5,296 nucleotides of DNA. Origin: an uncultured Lachnospiraceae bacterium. GTDB lineage: Bacteria; Bacillota; Clostridia; Lachnospirales; Lachnospiraceae. This document shows, one piece after another, positions 1-3,278 of the stretch. The notes beneath the pieces were generated by a model. The model searched no databases. It had not been told where the DNA came from and saw nothing but the letters and a program-made list of their open reading frames with translations. Both the position numbers and the translations under genes were made by a program. Location: contig CADBLW010000324.1 of the NCBI GenBank assembly GCA_902795625.1, positions 1-5,296 of the forward strand. The letters run 5' to 3'. Within the stretch, counting starts at the first letter, position 1; each line of letters opens with the position of its first letter.

Positions 1-219
1 GATCTGGGGTTCCCTCTCCTCGCTGAAGAACTCGGAGAGATTGGTGCCGAGGCATTCGACGATGTCCTGAAGGGTGGACACGGAGGGCGCAGTCTGCCCG
101 CGCTCCAGCTGGGAAATAAAGCCCTTGGTGAGCTCCGTCCTCGCTGCGAGTTCCTCCTGAGTCAGCCCGTTTTTGTTTCGAAGATCACGGATCTTCTTGC
201 CGATTCTTTCCTCTATCAT
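1..219 (-). CDS. XRE-family HTH transcriptional regulator, N-terminal part (gene runs off the left edge)
   Basis: The reverse strand reads from an ATG at 219-217 without a stop to base 1, giving 73 residues that begin MIEERIGKKIRDLRNKNGLT. This is a lambda-repressor/XRE helix-turn-helix domain covering about residues 5-62. The second helix is around T20-QEELA and the recognition helix around T31-KGFISQLERG. The tail (TLQDIVECLGTNLSEFF) is the usual end of the domain. The start is supported by a purine-rich ribosome binding site at 229-235, 9 nt upstream, and by a near-consensus promoter just beyond it. From family knowledge, the motif ELTKGFISQLERG followed by a 'CLGTNLSEFF' segment is typical of XRE-cupin regulators, which in Clostridia often head spermidine/putrescine (pot) transport operons. 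A cupin domain and pot genes would lie outside the window, so that assignment is inference. It is divergent from, and probably functionally unrelated to, the two-component genes. Confidence 0.9.
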   Translation of the reverse strand, partial: MIEERIGKKIRDLRNKNGLTQEELAARTELTKGFISQLERGQTAPSVSTLQDIVECLGTNLSEFFSEEREPQI

Positions 220-226
220 ATAGGGA

Positions 227-237
227 CACCCCCTTCC
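227..237 (-). promoter_or_regulatory. Ribosome binding site of the XRE gene
   Basis: Read on the minus strand this is GGAAGGGGGTG, with the core AAGGGGG at 235-229. It ends 9 nt before the ATG at 219-217. It fixes the start of the XRE gene, and the promoter further upstream leaves a leader of only about 20 nt. Confidence 0.75.
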
Positions 238-246
238 ACCCTCACC

Positions 247-274
247 ATTATATGTATACTAAACTAAAAGTCAA
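247..274 (-). promoter_or_regulatory. Sigma-A type promoter for the XRE gene
   Basis: On the minus strand, TTGACT (274-269) is followed after 16 nt by a perfect TATAAT (252-247). Transcription would start near 240, leaving about 20 nt before the ATG at 219. The -35 matches consensus at five of six positions and the -10 at all six, so the core promoter should be strong unless repressed. The surrounding stretch at about 245-290 is clearly more AT-rich than the flanking genes. Confidence 0.8.
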
Positions 275-277
275 GTA
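257..277. promoter_or_regulatory. Candidate operator dyad over the XRE promoter
   Basis: On either strand the 21 bp reads as an imperfect palindrome, TACT-N2-ACT-N3-AGT-N2-AGTA, with 14 of the 20 non-central positions symmetric. It covers the -35 and most of the spacer of the XRE promoter. A bound dimer there would block RNA polymerase. Autoregulation by the XRE protein is a reasonable inference because such repressors often bind dyads in their own promoters. Nothing in the sequence proves which protein binds. Confidence 0.4.
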
Positions 278-309
278 TTATTTTCATCGCGGAACAGCCC
301 CGAATCGCT

Positions 310-337
310 TTGCCGCGGGGGAGAACTATGGTATAAT
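310..337 (+). promoter_or_regulatory. Extended -10 promoter for the response regulator / kinase operon
   Basis: TATAAT at 332-337 is preceded by TG at 329-330, giving an extended -10 (TGgTATAAT). TTGCCG at 310-315 (four of six matches to TTGACA) lies 16 nt upstream. Transcription would begin near 344, giving a leader of about 124 nt before the ATG at 468. The promoter is back to back with the XRE promoter; the two -35 elements are about 35 bp apart. No promoter of similar quality was seen between the three rightward genes, consistent with one transcript. Confidence 0.7.
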
Positions 338-343
338 CGAAGG

Positions 344-454
344 AACGGGAGCAGGGAACCCGTCCCCGAAAAATTTTTCAAAAAAGTTTTTTCCTGACAT
401 ACCGAGTACACATCCCCATGGTATGGTAGCATCACAAGGAACGAACGAACCCGG
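344..454 (+). promoter_or_regulatory. Leader region of the operon with several short dyads, function unknown
   Basis: This untranslated stretch holds a perfect 12-bp palindrome of A5/T5 type (368-379), then an A6-G-T6 dyad (380-392), then the inverted repeat CATACC (398-403) / GGTATG (420-425), whose half-sites start 22 bp apart. ATGGTAT at 418-424 repeats the bases at 328-334 that overlap the -10 element. These could be an AT-rich structural tract, a weak attenuator or binding sites. There is no GC-rich stem followed by a T-run of the standard terminator form. A weaker -35-like CTGACA at 394-399 has no convincing -10. No function can be assigned. Confidence 0.35.
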
Positions 455-461
455 AAAGGAG
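455..461 (+). promoter_or_regulatory. Ribosome binding site deciding the response regulator start
   Basis: AAAGGAG lies 6 nt before the ATG at 468. The open frame extends upstream to an ATG at 252, but that stretch contains the promoter and leader, has no receiver-like sequence and no ribosome binding site. The ATG at 468 is therefore the start. Confidence 0.9.
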
Positions 462-467
462 ACGCCG

Positions 468-1133
468 ATGTGTCGGATTTTACTGGCGGAGGACAATAAT
501 GGTTTGCGGGAGGTCATGACCGATTATCTCTCGGACAACGGATTCACGGTCGACGCGGTTGCGGACGGCATGAGCGCGTGGGATGCATTTTGCGAACACG
601 ACTACCGGCTGGTGCTGCTCGACGTGATGATGCCGAAGATGAACGGATTTGACGTGTGCCGGCGGATCCGTGCGAAGGAGGACGTCCCGATCCTGTTTCT
701 GACGGCGCGGGTGCAGGAGGAGGATCAGCTCCTCGGCTACTCTCTGGGCGCGGACGAGTACATCGTGAAGCCGTTCTCGCTGCCGGTTCTGGTCGCCAAG
801 TGCAAGGCCATCCTGGAGCGCGCGGCCGGCCGCACGATGACGGAAAATGTGTTCACGATGGAAGGGCTGAGCGTAAACTTCGTGACATGCAAAGCCACCG
901 TTGACGGCAGGGACATCGACCTGCAGGCACTTGACTACCGGCTGCTGCGATATTTCATCGCAAACCGAGGGAGAGTGCTCACGAGGGAGCAGATCCTCGA
1001 CCGCATCTGGGGCCTCGATTACGAGGGCAGCGACCGGGTGGTCGACACGCACATCAAGAAGCTTCGCAAGGCACTCGGCAGCTACGGAAGCCACATCGAG
1101 ACGGTGATCAAGGAAGGGTATCGGTTCGTCTGA
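468..1133 (+). CDS. Two-component response regulator, OmpR/PhoB family (receiver plus winged helix)
   Basis: A cytoplasmic DNA-binding response regulator of 221 residues, the usual length for the family. The receiver domain spans about residues 2-118. It has the acidic pair E8/D9, the phospho-acceptor D52 (in LVLLDVMMPKMNGFDV), the switch threonine T79 (LFLTAR) and the conserved lysine K101 (YIVKPF), so it should be phosphorylatable. The winged-helix output domain spans about 127-221. Its LTREQILDRIWG segment and the recognition helix around RVVDTHIKKLRKAL (190-203) are typical, as is the GYRF ending. It is the first gene of a probable operon with two sensor kinases, 81 nt ahead of HK1. By position it should receive phosphate from the intact kinase HK2 rather than from HK1, which lacks the histidine (inference). 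Its promoter region has short repeats that could be self-binding sites. The target genes are unknown. The family call is firm, but no specific orthologue is recognised. Confidence 0.96.
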   Translation: MCRILLAEDNNGLREVMTDYLSDNGFTVDAVADGMSAWDAFCEHDYRLVLLDVMMPKMNGFDVCRRIRAKEDVPILFLTARVQEEDQLLGYSLGADEYIVKPFSLPVLVAKCKAILERAAGRTMTENVFTMEGLSVNFVTCKATVDGRDIDLQALDYRLLRYFIANRGRVLTREQILDRIWGLDYEGSDRVVDTHIKKLRKALGSYGSHIETVIKEGYRFV

Positions 1134-1160
1134 CCGCGGGAGCGACAGTAAGACTCGCGG
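1134..1160 (+). other. Possible small RNA hairpin just after the response regulator stop
   Basis: CCGC (1134-1137) and GAG (1140-1142) can pair with CTC (1154-1156) and GCGG (1157-1160), leaving a 2-nt bulge and an 11-nt loop. It is not followed by a T-run, so it is not an intrinsic terminator. It could modestly adjust expression of the regulator relative to HK1, or be chance in GC-rich DNA. The remainder of the 81-nt gap holds only the HK1 ribosome binding site. Confidence 0.25.
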
Positions 1161-1201
1161 AGGAAGCAATAACGCAGCGGGCGTGGGGAAAGACAGAATA
1201 C

Positions 1202-1208
1202 AGGGGGG
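1202..1208 (+). promoter_or_regulatory. Ribosome binding site of HK1
   Basis: AGGGGGG ends 6 nt before the ATG at 1215. It supports that start, which is followed directly by a basic N-terminus (MKNRKIGKTIRK) and the first membrane helix, as expected for a sensor kinase. Confidence 0.75.
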
Positions 1209-1214
1209 ACGGTT

Positions 1215-3254
1215 ATGAAAAACAGGAAGATCGGAAAAACCATCCGGAAGTACGTGCTGATCGAAGTGTTTGCACTGGCTGTGGCAGCAGCGATACTGGC
1301 AATTATGCTTCGCATTACGAAGACGTCGATCCGGGCGGACATTGAGGAGCAGGTGAGCGTGCTCAGGTCTGCGGCGGCATCTACGGTCAGGACCAATTGG
1401 GATATCTGGGATATCTTCAGCAGCGAGCCTGCGTTTGCGGGTGATATTGACTGGGGAAAGAAGTTGTCGGGACTGTCGGGCTTTGAACAGTACTTATGGC
1501 ATAATCTCTTCTACGAAGACGACCTTGAGCATCAGTACTACAAAGGATGCGTCAACGTAGCAACCTACACGGCGCTCTCCGACACGTATGATGCGGTCGG
1601 TGACACGGACCACAAGATGTTTTTCAATGACATCGTCGCAATGGTCGGTTATCAGTCGTCGGAGAAGGATGTTGTTGTGTGGGACCTGACGAAGTATTTT
1701 CCGAAAGAGCAGATCGAGCGCATCATGGATGATGTGGAGGCCTGGTGGGGAGATTACTATGTCGACGGCGGTTATCGATTGGAATCCCTGTATGTAAAAG
1801 AGACGGAAGCAGGACTCGTTCCGACGAGAGTAACGGTCGTGACGTCTCCCGGGATAGGGCATTGTGAACTGCAGTCCGCGGATTTCAGTGAGTCGGACAC
1901 ACGGATATGGCTCATGCCGGACGATTCGGAGTGGGCACCGAAAAATGACGTTCCGGAGGGAACGTTCCGTCCGTATGCGTCGATCTTTCTGTGCCGCCAG
2001 AATGAGAAACTGGCCGCTCTGATCAACGATAAGGACAAATGGGAGTCCCTGGACGAAGACAGCCGGTATTACAAGGCGGAACTGCTCTTCACGAAGGATT
2101 CTTTTACGGGGCATGATCAGCTCATGGACGGTATCCGGTACGCACGCACGACGAGCAACGGAAGGCTTGAGTACGATTATTATGATTCGGCACCCTCGAC
2201 GGTAGCGTATCTTGTGGTGGTCGATGTCACCGGAGTCGCATGGAACAAGCTGAACAGGACGGTATGGTACACGCTGGCGCTGGCGCAGACGCTTGCGATC
2301 ATTGCGATGATCCTGATGACGGTGACGTCCCGCCGCAGGGAAGAGGAGGAGACGCTCCGGAACACCTTTATCAATGCGATGGCGGTTGAACTGAAGGCTC
2401 CGGTGGCGGCGACCCGGGAGACGGCAGCCAGACTGGCGGAGTGTTCGGACCCGGAGGAGCGAAACCGAGCCCTTGCAGAACTGATGAGTGAGAGCGAGTC
2501 GGTGAACGATCAGCTGAACCGCATGCTCACGTACACGAGAGTGATGGACGGCAAAGTCACGCTCAGAGAGCAGGCGACAGACATCTACGAGCTGACGAAG
2601 ACGGTTCTGTCCGAATATGACGGTCCGATCGCGGACAAGGGTATGAACGTGCATCTTGTGAAAACCGCGCCCCGGAAGCTGATGTGTGATCCGGATATGA
2701 TGCGGCTCGTGATCGACAACTATATCTCCAACGCCGTGATCTACGGCAGGGAGGGCAGCACGATCAACATTGAGGTGAATCATGCGCGCCTGTCCGTCTG
2801 GAATGAGACGGAGAGTCTTACGAAGGAGGAACTGAAGGGCATCTGGACGCCGATGTACGAGAGGACGCGCGACGGCGAGACGTCGACGGGCGGGATCGGA
2901 CTCGCAACGTCCGCGGGAATCCTGAGACTTCACGGCGCAGCCTACGGCGCGTACAACGACGGTGCCGGACTGACGGTGTACTTTGATTTTGCCGATTCGG
3001 GCAGGACGAAACTGTTCCGGAAATGCGCGTGGATCTGTCTGGCAGCCGCGTTCGCGTTGCTTGTATTGTCGTACCTGGACTTCCGCCGCGGCGGCAGCGG
3101 TGAGCGTGCATCGTTCTATGCATCGCGCACTTACTGGGCTCTCGGATGCGCAGCTCTTCTGGCTGTGCTTTACGCGAGAGGTGTCCTGCCTGCGCTCCTG
3201 CGGACGAAGGCAGACAAGGCGGAGCGTGCCGTGGATTACCCGGCCGGATCGTAA
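1215..3254 (+). CDS. HK1: membrane sensor with degenerate (pseudo) histidine kinase core and C-terminal TM pair
   Basis: A 679-residue membrane protein homologous along its length to the next gene. Order: basic N-terminus, TM1 (about 13-34), extracytoplasmic sensor region (about 35-349) of unrecognised fold, TM2 (about 350-370), a short charged linker with no room for HAMP, HisKA-like dimerisation domain (about 380-450), ATPase domain (about 490-594), TM3 (about 604-622), TM4 (about 639-660) and a short tail. The H-box reads FINAMAVELKAP: valine V391 stands where the phosphorylated histidine should be, and A395 replaces the threonine needed for phosphatase activity. E392 is kept. The N-box keeps N502 and N506, but the usual K/R is I509. 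The glycine loop TGGIGLA (558-564) is intact. The histidine-to-valine change needs two base changes, so a single read error is unlikely. The frame is fully open, arguing against a dead gene. It probably cannot autophosphorylate and may act as a regulatory partner of HK2 (inference). Homology to sensor kinases is firm; the role is not. Confidence 0.93.
   Translation: MKNRKIGKTIRKYVLIEVFALAVAAAILAIMLRITKTSIRADIEEQVSVLRSAAASTVRTNWDIWDIFSSEPAFAGDIDWGKKLSGLSGFEQYLWHNLFYEDDLEHQYYKGCVNVATYTALSDTYDAVGDTDHKMFFNDIVAMVGYQSSEKDVVVWDLTKYFPKEQIERIMDDVEAWWGDYYVDGGYRLESLYVKETEAGLVPTRVTVVTSPGIGHCELQSADFSESDTRIWLMPDDSEWAPKNDVPEGTFRPYASIFLCRQNEKLAALINDKDKWESLDEDSRYYKAELLFTKDSFTGHDQLMDGIRYARTTSNGRLEYDYYDSAPSTVAYLVVVDVTGVAWNKLNRTVWYTLALAQTLAIIAMILMTVTSRRREEEETLRNTFINAMAVELKAPVAATRETAARLAECSDPEERNRALAELMSESESVNDQLNRMLTYTRVMDGKVTLREQATDIYELTKTVLSEYDGPIADKGMNVHLVKTAPRKLMCDPDMMRLVIDNYISNAVIYGREGSTINIEVNHARLSVWNETESLTKEELKGIWTPMYERTRDGETSTGGIGLATSAGILRLHGAAYGAYNDGAGLTVYFDFADSGRTKLFRKCAWICLAAAFALLVLSYLDFRRGGSGERASFYASRTYWALGCAALLAVLYARGVLPALLRTKADKAERAVDYPAGS
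1398..1415 (+). repeat. Perfect 9-bp tandem duplication inside HK1 (encodes WDI-WDI)
   Basis: TGGGATATC occurs twice in direct succession, in frame, encoding W62-D63-I64-W65-D66-I67 in the outer sensor region shortly after TM1. HK2 has no matching WDI pair at the equivalent place. The exact codon-level repeat suggests a slippage-type duplication within HK1. Confidence 0.7.
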
Positions 3255-3268
3255 TGTGTGGAATGAAT

Positions 3269-3274
3269 GGGGGA
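3269..3274 (+). promoter_or_regulatory. Ribosome binding site of HK2
   Basis: GGGGGA lies 4 nt before the ATG at 3279 and 7 nt before a second in-frame ATG at 3282. Spacing slightly favours the second ATG; the difference is one methionine. An in-frame TGA at 3264-3266 rules out any start further upstream. Confidence 0.6.
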
Positions 3275-3278
3275 ATCG

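Noticed and set aside
252..467. Possible 72-residue N-terminal extension of the response regulator from an ATG at 252
   Set aside because: The stretch contains both promoters' elements and the leader, has no ribosome binding site at 252 or at the in-frame ATG at 423, and adds sequence unlike any receiver domain. AAAGGAG before ATG 468 gives the normal family length.
1134..1160. Hairpin after the response regulator as a transcription terminator
   Set aside because: No T-run follows the stem and the stem has a bulge. The kinase genes downstream have no promoter of their own that I can see.
480..1169. Open frame of 229 codons on the minus strand, antisense to the response regulator
   Set aside because: A shadow of a firmly identified OmpR-family gene, with no domain of its own.
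2385..2387. Sequencing error as the explanation for the missing histidine in HK1
   Set aside because: GTT differs from either histidine codon by at least two bases, the frame is intact on both sides, and two further catalytic positions (A395, I509) are also changed.
1494..2933. Long open frame of 479 codons on the minus strand, antisense to HK1
   Set aside because: It lies wholly inside a clear kinase gene. Its translation is rich in Arg and His with no recognisable domain, and it is an effect of codon bias in GC-rich DNA.
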